Positions 8,633-17,172 of a DNA stretch of 64,000 nucleotides are shown here, piece after piece. The notes below the pieces were generated by a model that had not been told where the DNA came from, ran no database searches, and was given only the letters and a program-made list of their open reading frames with translations. This DNA comes from JANWYT01 sp034437555 (GTDB lineage Bacteria > Chloroflexota > Anaerolineae > Aggregatilineales > Phototrophicaceae). Positions within the stretch are counted from its first letter, which is position 1, and every line of letters begins with the position of its first letter. The stretch lies in the NCBI GenBank assembly GCA_034437555.1, contig DAOTTQ010000006.1, positions 1 to 64,000 of the forward strand. Reading direction: 5' to 3'. The translations under genes and the position numbers were made by a program.

Positions 8633-8987
8633 ACAAGATATGAGAGCTTATTGCCTGCAACAAAAGGGCGCAACAGAAGACTTTCCATTTGGGGAAAATA
8701 TTGGCGTGTATAAGGTGATGGGCAAGATGTTTGCGCTTGTTCCATTGGCAATCGAAGACCCCGAAACCGTTACATTAAAATGTGACCCCAATTTGGCGAT
8801 ATTACTAAGGCAAAAATATAAAGCGGTGACGGGGGCATATCACTTTAACAAAACACATTGGAACGGCATTTTGTTGGATGGTAGCGTGCCTGATGAAGAA
8901 GTTTTAGAATGGGCTGACCACTCGTATGCTTTGGTGGTTAAAGGGCTGACGAAGGCACAACGTAACCAACTCAATGCCGACGAGTGA
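8622..8987 (+). CDS. MmcQ/YjbR family protein
   Basis: 121 residues, full length. Typical YjbR/MmcQ features are the N-terminal CLQQKGATEDFPFG, KMFALVPL in the middle and HFNKTHWNGILLDGSVPDEE. The fold (CyaY-like) is associated with DNA binding in family annotations, but a precise role is not established. The start is supported by AGAGGAAG 6 bases upstream and overlaps the end of the ADP-ribosylglycohydrolase gene by 11 bases, so the two are cotranscribed and probably translationally coupled. Confidence 0.88.
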   Translation: MLTKQDMRAYCLQQKGATEDFPFGENIGVYKVMGKMFALVPLAIEDPETVTLKCDPNLAILLRQKYKAVTGAYHFNKTHWNGILLDGSVPDEEVLEWADHSYALVVKGLTKAQRNQLNADE

Positions 8988-9021
8988 TGTTAAGAAGTTT
9001 AAGCGCGTTTGTTGAAACGGA

Positions 9022-9050
9022 TTGTAGTTTCATGGGGCATCCGTTATACT
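9022..9050 (+). promoter_or_regulatory. Promoter of the thiamine transport operon
   Basis: TTGTAG (9022-9027), a 17-base spacer and TATACT (9045-9050). Transcription would begin near 9057, just before the TPP aptamer. Confidence 0.7.
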
Positions 9051-9063
9051 TAAATACGTAATG

Positions 9064-9168
9064 ACTTAGACCAGGGGAGCCTATGCAAGTGGGCTGAGAG
9101 GGCGTGTAGGAAGTGCCACGCCGACCCTAAACCTGACCCAGATAATACTGGCGTAGGGAGTGTCTCGT
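9064..9168 (+). ncRNA. TPP riboswitch (THI element)
   Basis: All hallmark segments appear in order: GGGGAGCC (with one base between, 9074-9081), GGGCTGAGAG (9091-9100), GACCCT (9123-9128), ACCTGA (9131-9136) and GATAATACTGGCGTAGGGA (9141-9159). The closing P1 stem can form between AGAC (9068-9071) and GTCT (9162-9165). The aptamer binds thiamine pyrophosphate. It lies upstream of thiB, giving feedback control of thiamine uptake. Its 5' strand can also pair with 9228-9241, as described for the expression platform. Confidence 0.95.
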
Positions 9169-9181
9169 GATACGTCACACG

Positions 9182-9242
9182 ACCACCCCTGAAGCATCCC
9201 GTCAGGGGTGGTTCTGTTTCACTTACAGGTCTCCTCTGGTCT
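9182..9242 (+). promoter_or_regulatory. Expression platform of the TPP riboswitch: hairpin plus anti-Shine-Dalgarno
   Basis: An 11-bp perfect hairpin (9182-9192 with 9202-9212, ACCACCCCTGA/TCAGGGGTGGT) is followed by TCTGTTTC, a weak T tract, so termination is possible but not certain. Further on, GGTCTCCTCTGGTC (9228-9241) complements bases 9069-9081 of the aptamer 5' strand with 11 contiguous pairs plus two after a bulge. Part of it (TCTCCT, 9230-9235) also complements the thiB Shine-Dalgarno AGGAGA (9269-9274). This fits a switch where TPP frees the anti-SD segment to block translation. Confidence 0.6.
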
Positions 9243-9280
9243 TTTTATGGTAGATTCTCGTCCTACATAGGAGAACTTTG

Positions 9281-10309
9281 ATGAAACAGGTTGTGATTTT
9301 TGTATTTTTAATGCTTTTCTCTGTCGTGTCATTTGCTCAAGAGAACTCGCTTATATTGGTTACCCATGATAGCTTTAGCGTAAGTGAAGAAGCGCTTGCC
9401 CTATTTGAAGAAGAAACGGGCATCACTATTCAAATTCTTACACTTGGCGATACGGGCCAACTGGTCAACCAATCTATCTTAAGTAAAAAAAACCCGTTAG
9501 GAGATGTGCTTTTTGGCGTAGATAATACCTTTCTAAGCCGTGCGCTAGACGCAGAAATCTTCTTACCTTATGCTTCTGATGAGCTAGAAAACGTGCCAGA
9601 AACTTTCTTACAGGTTGATAATTTCGTAACCCCTATTAGTTATGGCGACGTGTGTATCAATTACGACATTGCATACTTTGAAGCACAATCTTTACCCCTT
9701 CCACAATCCTTATCAGACCTCACAGACCCCCTGTACAAAGATTTGTTGGTTGTACAAAACCCCGCCACTTCATCACCTGGTTTGGCGTTTTTGATGGCGA
9801 CTATTGCAACCTTTGGCGAAGGCGAGGAGGACGGTTACTTAGCGTTTTGGCGGGCATTGGTGGCGAATGGGGCGTTGATAGTTGATGGATGGGAAACAGC
9901 GTACTTTGGCTATTTTTCTGCCGTAGCCGAAGATGGTTCTTATCCTATGGTCGTAAGCTACGCCAGTAGCCCCCCCTTTACCCTAGATGAAGAAACACAA
10001 AAAGCGACCACTGCCAGCTTGGTTGGTGACAGCATGTGCTTTAGACAAGTAGAATTCGCGGGCATTTTGAAGGGAACAAGCAAGGAAACCGAAGCCCAAC
10101 TTTGGATTGATTTTATGTTGAGTGAAGCCTTTCAGGAAGATGTGCCTTTGCAGATGTATGTGTTCCCCGTGCGTTATAGTGTGATTTTACCTGATGAATT
10201 TATGATATTCGCGCAAATTCCTGATGTCCCCGCGTTTTTAGATAGTGAAAGCATTGAAGAGAATCGTGATAGGTGGGTACAGGAATGGGTAGAGGAAATT
10301 CTTCGCTAG
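9281..10309 (+). CDS. thiB: Thiamine ABC transporter, substrate-binding protein
   Basis: 342 residues from the ATG at 9281 (AGGAGA 6 bases upstream); a TTG codon directly before it is less likely. A signal peptide (cut near SFAQ, no lipobox) precedes a ThiB/TbpA-type binding domain: LILVTHDSFSVSEEALALFE, DVLFGVDNTFLSRALDA and YGDVCINYDIAYF are family features. It captures thiamine or its phosphates outside the membrane and delivers them to ThiP. The TPP riboswitch upstream and the permease and ATPase genes downstream make the assignment firm. Confidence 0.95.
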   Translation: MKQVVIFVFLMLFSVVSFAQENSLILVTHDSFSVSEEALALFEEETGITIQILTLGDTGQLVNQSILSKKNPLGDVLFGVDNTFLSRALDAEIFLPYASDELENVPETFLQVDNFVTPISYGDVCINYDIAYFEAQSLPLPQSLSDLTDPLYKDLLVVQNPATSSPGLAFLMATIATFGEGEEDGYLAFWRALVANGALIVDGWETAYFGYFSAVAEDGSYPMVVSYASSPPFTLDEETQKATTASLVGDSMCFRQVEFAGILKGTSKETEAQLWIDFMLSEAFQEDVPLQMYVFPVRYSVILPDEFMIFAQIPDVPAFLDSESIEENRDRWVQEWVEEILR

Positions 10310-10314
10310 GAAAA

Positions 10315-11976
10315 ATGCTAAGAAAAATTATTATAAATAACAGGGGATGTGCATTATTCATGCTCCCTGTGTTATTTATGGGGCTTTTTTTCTTCTACCC
10401 GTTGCTGGCTATCTTTAGCCTTAGCTTTCGACCTGAAGGTGTGTGGGATTTTAGTGGTTTTTTGCGTATTGTCACTACGCCTTACTACATTGAAACGCTA
10501 TTTTTTACATTGTGGCAGGCGTTGCTCTCAACGGCTTTAACACTTCTTTTGGCAATCCCTAGTGCCTATGTTTTTGTGCGGTATCAATTTCCGTTTCGGC
10601 GGTTGTTGCTTACACTGTCAAGCTTGCCTTTTGTGTTGCCTACAGTGGTTGTTGCTACGGCACTTCAGGCGTTATTGGGCAATAATGGGGTGGTGAATAC
10701 GCTATTGAAGGGTTTCCTTTCTTTAGAGAATGCTCCTATTCAGCTAGAGCGTACACTAGGATTTATCCTCATCGCGCATGTTTTTTATAATTATGCGGTT
10801 GCCCTAAGGATGATTAGTGGGTATTGGGCAAACCAATCATTGCGTCTTGAAGAGGCTGCCCAATTATTGGGTGCGAGCGGATGGCGTTTATGGTGGGAAG
10901 TGCGCCTGCCCATGCTACGCCCTGCCATTGTTGCCTCTGGGGTGCTGGTTTTTATTTTTACGTTTACTAGCTTTGGGATTGTTCTTATTCTGGGGGGCGT
11001 GCGGTTTTCTACACTTGAAGTCCAAATTTACTATCAAGCCGTCAATGTCTTTGACTTGCCGATGGCGGGTGCTTTATCTTTAGTGCAATTAGGCATTATG
11101 GCTGTGATGATGGGGGTATATACCCGCCTGCAACGCCAAAACAGCGTTGATTTAGCCCCTACACGCCTTATCTTAAAGCCCATCAGGCGTTGGTCTGAAC
11201 GATTGGCTGTCTTGGGGGTTACGTCTCTTATGAGTACCCTGTTATTTGCGCCACTGGCTGTTTTGGTGTGGGCATCACTTACTTATGCACAGGATACCCC
11301 CTCATTACACTACTACGGACTTCTTGACGAAAATGTAAGAGGTTCTGCGCTGTTTGTATCGCCCCTTATGGCGGTTGCTAATTCATTGCAATTTGCAGCG
11401 ATAACAACTATTCTTGCGCTGATTTTGGGCATCATCGCCTCGCTTCTCATCTATCGTTATCCCATAGCCGATGTGGTGTTTATGTTGCCCTTAGCCACAA
11501 GCGCAGTAACATTAGGTTTTGGGTTTATTTTAGTGTTAGATACACCACCCCTGCAATTACGCTCATCATGGGTCATTATTCCTATTGCACATACGCTGGT
11601 GGCGTTACCCTTTGTTATAAGAAGTGTTTTGCCGGCTTTAAGGGCAATTCCGCACCACACATTAGAGTCGGCGCGATTGCTAGGGGCATCCACTTGGCGC
11701 GTAAGGCGTGAGGTGATGTTGCCCCTTATTGGGCGTGGTATAGGTGTGGGGGCGGTTTTTGCATTTACTGTAAGCATGGGCGAGTTTGGCGCATCCTTAT
11801 TTGTGGCGCGTCCCAATACGCCGACCTTACCGATTGCAATTTTTCGTTTGCTAGGTCAACCGATGCGCGATAATTATGGGCAGGCTTTGGCGTTAAGCGT
11901 CATTTTATTGTTGTGTTGTGCTGCGGGCTTTTTGCTTATTGAGCGATTGCGTGATGTGGGAGCAGGGGAGTTTTAA
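10315..11976 (+). CDS. thiP: Thiamine ABC transporter, fused permease
   Basis: 553 residues from the ATG at 10315, six bases after the thiB stop; an upstream in-frame start (10273) overlaps thiB and adds a poorly conserved 14-residue tail. It is a double-length permease with about 12 membrane helices and two EAA loops that contact the ATPase: EEAAQLLGASGWRLWWEV and LESARLLGASTWRVRREV. This duplicated layout is normal for ThiP and related iron permeases. It forms the membrane channel of the thiamine importer. Its stop overlaps the thiQ start by one base (TAATG). Confidence 0.94.
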   Translation: MLRKIIINNRGCALFMLPVLFMGLFFFYPLLAIFSLSFRPEGVWDFSGFLRIVTTPYYIETLFFTLWQALLSTALTLLLAIPSAYVFVRYQFPFRRLLLTLSSLPFVLPTVVVATALQALLGNNGVVNTLLKGFLSLENAPIQLERTLGFILIAHVFYNYAVALRMISGYWANQSLRLEEAAQLLGASGWRLWWEVRLPMLRPAIVASGVLVFIFTFTSFGIVLILGGVRFSTLEVQIYYQAVNVFDLPMAGALSLVQLGIMAVMMGVYTRLQRQNSVDLAPTRLILKPIRRWSERLAVLGVTSLMSTLLFAPLAVLVWASLTYAQDTPSLHYYGLLDENVRGSALFVSPLMAVANSLQFAAITTILALILGIIASLLIYRYPIADVVFMLPLATSAVTLGFGFILVLDTPPLQLRSSWVIIPIAHTLVALPFVIRSVLPALRAIPHHTLESARLLGASTWRVRREVMLPLIGRGIGVGAVFAFTVSMGEFGASLFVARPNTPTLPIAIFRLLGQPMRDNYGQALALSVILLLCCAAGFLLIERLRDVGAGEF

Positions 11977-12989
11977 TGTTAGAGCTAAAGCAAATCTCAC
12001 TTGCGTTTGGACAACAACAAGTTCTAAAAGGTATTTCCCTTTCTGTTGCTACGGGTGATATTGTGTGCTTATTGGGCGAAAGTGGTTGTGGTAAAACGTC
12101 TTTGTTGCGTGTCATCGCGGGCTTAGAACGTGATTTTATGGGTGAAGTTTGGCTTGATGGTGCGCTAATCAATACCCTGCCCGTTGAGAAACGCAACATG
12201 GGGCTTATGTTCCAAGATTTTGGGCTGTTTCCTCATTTGAACGTTGAACAGAATGTGGCTTTTGGGCTAAAAATGCGCGGTGAACCTTTGCCTGTTCAAA
12301 AGCAACAGGCACAGCAGATGATTAATCGCGTCGGGCTAGAGAGCTTTGAGGGGCGTGATGTGTCTACACTATCAGGTGGGCAAAAACAACGGGTGGCACT
12401 AGCGCGTAGCCTCATTACAAAGCCCAATTTGCTAATGTTAGACGAGCCTTTGGGGTCATTGGATGCCACGCTAAGGATGCGATTGGCACAAGATTTGCGC
12501 CATAACCTTAAAGAGAACCGCCTTACATCACTTTATGTCACGCATGACCAATCCGAAGCATTTGCTATTGCGGATTGGGTTGCGGTGATGAAAGAAGGGC
12601 GCATTGAGCAAATTGCACCGCCTTTAGCCCTTTACCGCCAACCAAGAACGCAATATGTCGCCAATTTTTTGGGCTTTAACAACGTGCTGGCGGTGTCTCA
12701 TTGGCAAGGCGGCGTTGCGGAAACGGCGATTGGCGTGTTGCCCGTTGCCAAGCGGTGTTCTGAGGTATGTATTCATCCTGATGCAATAGCTATTGTTGAA
12801 AAAGAGGGTGTAGAAGCTATCTTGGCAGAAGTCGTTTTGATGGGGGAAAAATATCGTTTAACGGCGCGTATCGGTGAGACACTTTTGCACTTTAATTGTT
12901 CCTCTTGGGAAGATGTGCCACCTATTGGCGAAGCAATACAACTTGCTTGGCGTACAGATGGCATCATCTCCTTAGATGACAGTCTATAG
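11976..12989 (+). CDS. thiQ: Thiamine ABC transporter, ATP-binding protein
   Basis: 337 residues. Walker A GESGCGKTS, Q-loop FQDFGLFPH, signature LSGGQKQR, Walker B LLMLDEPLGS and switch His in YVTHDQSEAF are all present, so the ATPase should be active. The protein is about 100 residues longer than Enterobacteria-type ThiQ because it carries a C-terminal TOBE-like domain (about 245-337), like FbpC/PotA. That domain may sense substrate or regulate the pump. The start overlaps thiP by one base. The gene ends two bases before the convergent gyrB stop, with no terminator between them. Confidence 0.92.
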   Translation: MLELKQISLAFGQQQVLKGISLSVATGDIVCLLGESGCGKTSLLRVIAGLERDFMGEVWLDGALINTLPVEKRNMGLMFQDFGLFPHLNVEQNVAFGLKMRGEPLPVQKQQAQQMINRVGLESFEGRDVSTLSGGQKQRVALARSLITKPNLLMLDEPLGSLDATLRMRLAQDLRHNLKENRLTSLYVTHDQSEAFAIADWVAVMKEGRIEQIAPPLALYRQPRTQYVANFLGFNNVLAVSHWQGGVAETAIGVLPVAKRCSEVCIHPDAIAIVEKEGVEAILAEVVLMGEKYRLTARIGETLLHFNCSSWEDVPPIGEAIQLAWRTDGIISLDDSL

Positions 12990-12990
12990 G

Positions 12991-14970
12991 CTAAATATCA
13001 AGGTTCTTGACGGTTCTAGCGTTGGTCTGAATAAAGCGACGGCGTGGAGGAACACTATTGCCCATGAGCATATCGAACACTTTATCTGCCTCGGCTGCAT
13101 CTTCAATTGTGACCTGTAGCAGAGTGCGGTTGTTGGGGTTCATGGTGGTTTCCCATAGTTGCTCGGGATTCATTTCACCAAGACCTTTGTAACGCTGTAT
13201 GCCTACTTTGACGGATTCCTTGTAGTTCTTCATGGCGCGTTCTAGCAATTGTCCATCGTTAAAGCCCGCTTGTGGGTAGATGTATTCTTGTTGCTTGCCC
13301 TGTTTTAGCAAGTAAATAGGGGGTTGCGCGATATACAAATGCCCGTTTGAAACAAGGGGTTGCATGTGACGGAAGAAGAACGTCAAAAGTAGGGTACGAA
13401 TGTGACTACCGTCTACGTCAGCATCCGTCATAACGATAACGCGCCCATAACGCAATTTTTCGATGTTAAAGTCCTCATGAATCCCTGTGCCAAGTGCAGA
13501 GATGAGGGCTTTAATTTCGTTGTTGTCTAGCACTTTGTCTAAGCCTGCACGCTCTGTGTTTAAGATTTTACCGCGTAGAGGCAAAATGGCTTGGAAATGT
13601 CTGTCACGTCCTTGCTTTGCACTACCGCCTGCACTATCACCCTCTACAATGTAAATTTCTGCGTTGGGTCCGATTTGAGCGCAATCAGCGAGCTTGCCTG
13701 GAAGGGTGGTACTTTCGAGCAGGCTGGGTCCACTGCGTACAAGGTCACGGGCTTTACGAGCCGCTTCACGAGCGCGTTTGCTCGTCATGCACTTGTCGAT
13801 AATTTTGCGGGCTTCGCGCGGGTTTACCTCTAGGAATTCGCTAAAGGCTTCTGAGACGACCTGTGATACCGCCCCCTGAACTTCGGGGTTAAGAAGTTTC
13901 ACCTTTGTTTGGCTTTCAAACGAGGGGTCTTGAATTTTAACGCTGACGATGGCAGTAATGCCCTCTAGGGTGTCATTGCCGGAGAAGTTTGCATCTTTTT
14001 CTTTTAAGAAGCCCGCCTTGCGTGCGTAGCGGTTAATCACACTGGTGATGGCAGAACGAATCCCTGTTAAGTGTGTACCACCGTCGGGCGTGCTGATGGT
14101 GTTTGCGAAGGCAAGTTCTGTGATATTAGACGTTTCGTTGTATTGAAAGGCAACCTCTACCCCAATATTGCTGGGTGCTTTGCCTTCACGGGGGATTTCC
14201 ATCATGCGGTCAGCGTAGACGGGATCGTGAAGGGACTTGCGGTAGCGGTTTAGATAGCGCACAAAGGCGTTTAGCCCGCCCTCAAAATAGAATGTCATTT
14301 CGCGGTTTGCGGGCTTAATGCGCTCATCTCTAAGCGTAATGGTGACCTTGCGCGTAACAAACGCCATATCTCTGAAGCGTTGAACAAGTGTATCAAAGCT
14401 AAATTCGTTGGGGTCTAGGACGGTGAAATCGGGCTTAAAAGCGATGGTTGTACCGGTCACTTCGTCGGCGTTCATGGGGCGAATTTTTTCTACCCCACTA
14501 ACGGGTTTCCCGCGTTGGTGGCGTTGTTGCCATAAGAAACCATCGCGATAAACTTCTGCAACGAGTTCTTCTGAGAGGGCGTTTACAGCAGTAAGACCCA
14601 CCCCATGCAAGCCACCACTTACTTTATAGGCGTTGCTGTTAAATTTACCACCTGCACCTACTTTTGTAAGAATAAGCTCCAAAGTAGAGATGTCAAATTG
14701 TGAGCTTTTGCCCACAGGAATCCCTACGCCATTGTCTGCGACAGAAACGAACCCATTATCATGGATGGTAACCAAAATACGGTCGCAACGCCCAGCTAAA
14801 GCCTCGTCAACGGCGTTGTCTACCACTTCATAAATAAGGTGATGGAGGGCTCGCATATCTCTACCCCCTACATACATGCCAGGACGAAGGCGAATATGTT
14901 CGATGCCTTCTAGATACTCAATATTGCTTTCGTCATAGCTTTGTACAGGGTTTACTATATTGTCTGTCAT
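12991..14970 (-). CDS. gyrB: DNA gyrase subunit B
   Basis: 659 residues from the ATG at 14970; a GTG at 15018 would add 16 unconserved residues. The GHKL ATPase domain carries LRPGMYVG, DNAVDEALAG, DNGVGIPVG and SGGLHGVGLTAVNALS. A transducer domain follows, then the TOPRIM domain with EGDSAGGSAKQGRDR and MTDADVDGSHIRTLLLTFFF, and the C-terminal QRYKGLGEMNPEQLWETTM. Length and motifs fit GyrB of non-proteobacteria. ParE cannot be wholly excluded without phylogeny, and no gyrA or parC gene is nearby. A promoter with TTGCAA and TAAAAT lies upstream. Confidence 0.93.
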   Translation of the reverse strand: MTDNIVNPVQSYDESNIEYLEGIEHIRLRPGMYVGGRDMRALHHLIYEVVDNAVDEALAGRCDRILVTIHDNGFVSVADNGVGIPVGKSSQFDISTLELILTKVGAGGKFNSNAYKVSGGLHGVGLTAVNALSEELVAEVYRDGFLWQQRHQRGKPVSGVEKIRPMNADEVTGTTIAFKPDFTVLDPNEFSFDTLVQRFRDMAFVTRKVTITLRDERIKPANREMTFYFEGGLNAFVRYLNRYRKSLHDPVYADRMMEIPREGKAPSNIGVEVAFQYNETSNITELAFANTISTPDGGTHLTGIRSAITSVINRYARKAGFLKEKDANFSGNDTLEGITAIVSVKIQDPSFESQTKVKLLNPEVQGAVSQVVSEAFSEFLEVNPREARKIIDKCMTSKRAREAARKARDLVRSGPSLLESTTLPGKLADCAQIGPNAEIYIVEGDSAGGSAKQGRDRHFQAILPLRGKILNTERAGLDKVLDNNEIKALISALGTGIHEDFNIEKLRYGRVIVMTDADVDGSHIRTLLLTFFFRHMQPLVSNGHLYIAQPPIYLLKQGKQQEYIYPQAGFNDGQLLERAMKNYKESVKVGIQRYKGLGEMNPEQLWETTMNPNNRTLLQVTIEDAAEADKVFDMLMGNSVPPRRRFIQTNARTVKNLDI

Positions 14971-15053
14971 CTTGATTTTTGCCTCACAGATGAACTTCTG
15001 ATGATTAGATATTGACACCGAAAGGGGGGTAAAGTGATTACTTTTACCTCGTT

Positions 15054-15082
15054 ATTTTACCACGAAAACGGCATTTTTGCAA
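15054..15082 (-). promoter_or_regulatory. Candidate gyrB promoter
   Basis: On the minus strand, TTGCAA (15077-15082), 17-base spacer, TAAAAT (15054-15059). The predicted start of transcription near 15047 leaves a leader of about 75 bases before the gyrB ATG. Confidence 0.55.
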
Positions 15083-15124
15083 TTGTAAGTGGAACATCTG
15101 TTTTGTAATAAAAAAGAACTGCGC

Positions 15125-15154
15125 TTGACAAAATGACGTTATTTTCATTAGAAT
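15125..15154 (+). promoter_or_regulatory. tRNA-Arg promoter
   Basis: A perfect TTGACA (15125-15130), 18-base spacer, and TAGAAT (15149-15154). It lies 12 bases before the mature tRNA 5' end. Confidence 0.8.
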
Positions 15155-15166
15155 AATGCCCTAAAT

Positions 15167-15239
15167 GCTCTCGTAGCTCAGCGGATAGAGCAGGTGCCTT
15201 CTAAGCACTTGGTCGTGGGTTCGATCCCCGCCGAGAGCA
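15167..15239 (+). tRNA. tRNA-Arg (anticodon UCU)
   Basis: A 73-base cloverleaf: acceptor GCTCTCG/CGAGAGC, D stem GCTC/GAGC, anticodon stem GGTGC/GCACT with loop CTTCTAA, T stem GTGGG/CCCGC with TTCGATC loop and discriminator A. The anticodon TCT reads AGA and AGG. CCA is not encoded. It has its own promoter and terminator, so it is a single-gene unit. Confidence 0.96.
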
Positions 15240-15244
15240 TACTA

Positions 15245-15282
15245 AAAATACCCCTTTTAGCGAGAGCCTAAAGGGGTATTTT
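15245..15282. terminator. Bidirectional terminator between tRNA-Arg and the BTAD regulator gene
   Basis: The arms AAAATACCCCTTTTA and TAAAGGGGTATTTT (15245-15259 and 15269-15282) form a stem of about 13 bp. A- and T-rich flanks serve both directions: the tRNA on + and the regulator gene on -. Confidence 0.85.
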
Positions 15283-15283
15283 G

Positions 15284-16558
15284 TTATAGGGAGTGGTCTT
15301 GCATGAAGGCTTGTGTTTCTAAGTCAATGAGCCACTCATTGGATTGGAAAAGTTGTCTTAAGTATTGGCAGTGATTCTTTGCATCGTCTATTCTGCTATA
15401 TGCAATATAACACCCTAGCAAGTGGCGATGAATATCTTGCCTCAAGACATCTTGCGATAAGGCTTGTTGGTAGTATTGGATTGCTTGTGAGTAATCTTGC
15501 TTCTGCTGCAATAGTTGTGCCAGCCTATTGAGCGCACTAACATAGCCTTGATGAAAAGCATAACGGCTTTTCAAAATCCAAGCATCTTCGTGACCTTGCA
15601 GAAAATCGCCACCATATAAGCCAATAGCTTGCTCATTGTAGTGTTGTGCCTGGGGATGCGATAGGTCTTTGCCTGCGATAAGGTATGCCACAAATTCGGC
15701 AACATCATACCCAATGTTTAGCTGCGGATTTGGGCGGTAAATGTGGTTTTGATGAATTAAGACATCTCTTTGAAGTGCCTTATGAAGCCTGCGTTTGGTA
15801 ACATGAAAAACATTGGTCGCCTGTTCGGTTTCTAGGTTTTTCCAGAGTGCGTTACAAATTTCTGTGCGCGTCACTGTAGGGCGGTCTAGCGCATAGAAAA
15901 GTAAGAGCTTGGGCAAATGCCCCTCCCATCGCCTTATCATAACACCATCCACACTTACCTTGCCATCACCCAAACCAAAAACTTGAATATCATGAGGGGT
16001 GTTCTTTTTTACAAGAGCATATTCGGGGTTAAAGATGGTTGCTCTCTCGCTTGCTACTAGTGCAAGCCAAGGCATTCTTGGCATCGTGCGTGCATTGATG
16101 ACGATGGTGCATTGTGGGGGGATGTGATAGGCAAGAAGCACCATAAAGGGGTAAATATCATCAGACACTTCGGCATAATCAAATGCTTCAAACAGCAACA
16201 CGTAGGGGGTATCCGAGAGTGCTTCTAGTTCTTGAGCGAAACTATGTACGGCTTCTAGTATTGTGCCACCCTGTTCTAGTTTTTGCATCGATTGTTCGTT
16301 AAAGTAACGCCCAAACAATGGCGTTTGTTGTGCCATCTCACGGATAAACCGCCCTAAAAAGGCACTTAGTAGTGTGTCGTGTGGTGAAAAGTTGTAGACA
16401 AAGTTCTTTTGAGACGTGTCATCTAATAGATGTGCCACTAAGAGAGAACGATAAGTGTAATGAGGGTGTAGCAATACAACGCTGTACTCTACTACCGACT
16501 GTGTAAAGCTATGGTATGCTTGACTAAGATCTTCAACAAGTTTTTGCACGAAATTCAT
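15284..16558 (-). CDS. BTAD-type transcriptional regulator with degenerate ATPase-like N-terminal half
   Basis: 424 residues. About residues 210-285 form an OmpR/SARP-type winged helix (LLLFYALDRPTVTRTEICNA, NVFHVTKRRLHKAL). Residues 290-415 form a bacterial transcriptional activator domain of TPR-like helices (YDVAEFVAYL, YGGDFLQGHEDAW, DYSQAIQYYQQAL). The first 190 residues resemble the NTPase half of MalT-like STAND regulators (PYVLLFEAFDYAEV in the Walker B position; CTIVINARTMPRMPW like the sensor strand), but the P-loop position reads LLHPHYTYRSLL and lacks GxxxxGKT. It probably senses a signal without ATP hydrolysis. Its target is unknown. The ATG is preceded only by a weak TAGAG. Confidence 0.75.
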   Translation of the reverse strand: MNFVQKLVEDLSQAYHSFTQSVVEYSVVLLHPHYTYRSLLVAHLLDDTSQKNFVYNFSPHDTLLSAFLGRFIREMAQQTPLFGRYFNEQSMQKLEQGGTILEAVHSFAQELEALSDTPYVLLFEAFDYAEVSDDIYPFMVLLAYHIPPQCTIVINARTMPRMPWLALVASERATIFNPEYALVKKNTPHDIQVFGLGDGKVSVDGVMIRRWEGHLPKLLLFYALDRPTVTRTEICNALWKNLETEQATNVFHVTKRRLHKALQRDVLIHQNHIYRPNPQLNIGYDVAEFVAYLIAGKDLSHPQAQHYNEQAIGLYGGDFLQGHEDAWILKSRYAFHQGYVSALNRLAQLLQQKQDYSQAIQYYQQALSQDVLRQDIHRHLLGCYIAYSRIDDAKNHCQYLRQLFQSNEWLIDLETQAFMQDHSL

Positions 16559-16638
16559 CTCTATGTGATGATATTAACAATAAGCAAAGCACAGTATATC
16601 TGAAAGCAACAGCGCATACAACAAAGAGAGTTATGAGT

Positions 16639-17169
16639 ATGAACCCATCGAAGCCTAAACGTCCTTTAGGACTAACGTTAGCCATTTTTGCCAGTATGAT
16701 GCTATTTTCAATTGTTCCTTTGGCGCAAACGCTCTTTGTATTGGGTATCAATGGGTATCAAGGACAAGGCGATAGTGGAATTGTGTCGGGCATTAGCATT
16801 AGCAACTTTGACCCAGTCCCTTATCTTACTCGCGCCTTTTTAGCATTTTTGTTTTTAGCACTGTGTATTTTTACAGGATTAGGTCGCCCGCGTGCAATGC
16901 GTTTTATCTTTCCTATTGGAGTATTTTTATTTGGGGGTTCGGTTATTCTTTCGCAAATTTTACCTGCCTTTATCACGCCTGTTACCCTAGAAGAAGGTAT
17001 AGACTCTGGAGTTCCTTTGCGCCAAACGGTGCAATGGGGTTACTTTTTTATGATACTGACCGTGACGACCTATAGCATTTGGTTTGCTAATCGCTGGTCG
17101 TCACGAGCATTTTTTAGGGGACACTACACAGAAAAAGACCTTGAGCTTATGAGGGCTGCTTTAGAGTAG
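16639..17169 (+). CDS. Four-helix membrane protein, unknown function
   Basis: 176 residues from the ATG at 16639, preferred because GAGAG lies 8 bases upstream; the in-frame ATG at 16633 is only two bases from it. Four hydrophobic helices are visible (about 12-34, 55-80, 88-108 and 130-150) with a polar extracytoplasmic loop after helix 1 and a short charged C-terminus (RGHYTEKDLELMRAALE). No family is recognised. It is transcribed away from the BTAD regulator gene, which starts 80 bases away on the other strand, so the regulator is one possible controller. Confidence 0.7.
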   Translation: MNPSKPKRPLGLTLAIFASMMLFSIVPLAQTLFVLGINGYQGQGDSGIVSGISISNFDPVPYLTRAFLAFLFLALCIFTGLGRPRAMRFIFPIGVFLFGGSVILSQILPAFITPVTLEEGIDSGVPLRQTVQWGYFFMILTVTTYSIWFANRWSSRAFFRGHYTEKDLELMRAALE

Positions 17170-17172
17170 GCT

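Noticed and set aside
12991..14970. Calling this gene parE rather than gyrB
   Set aside because: Length, TOPRIM and C-terminal segments fit GyrB, although phylogeny would be needed for certainty.
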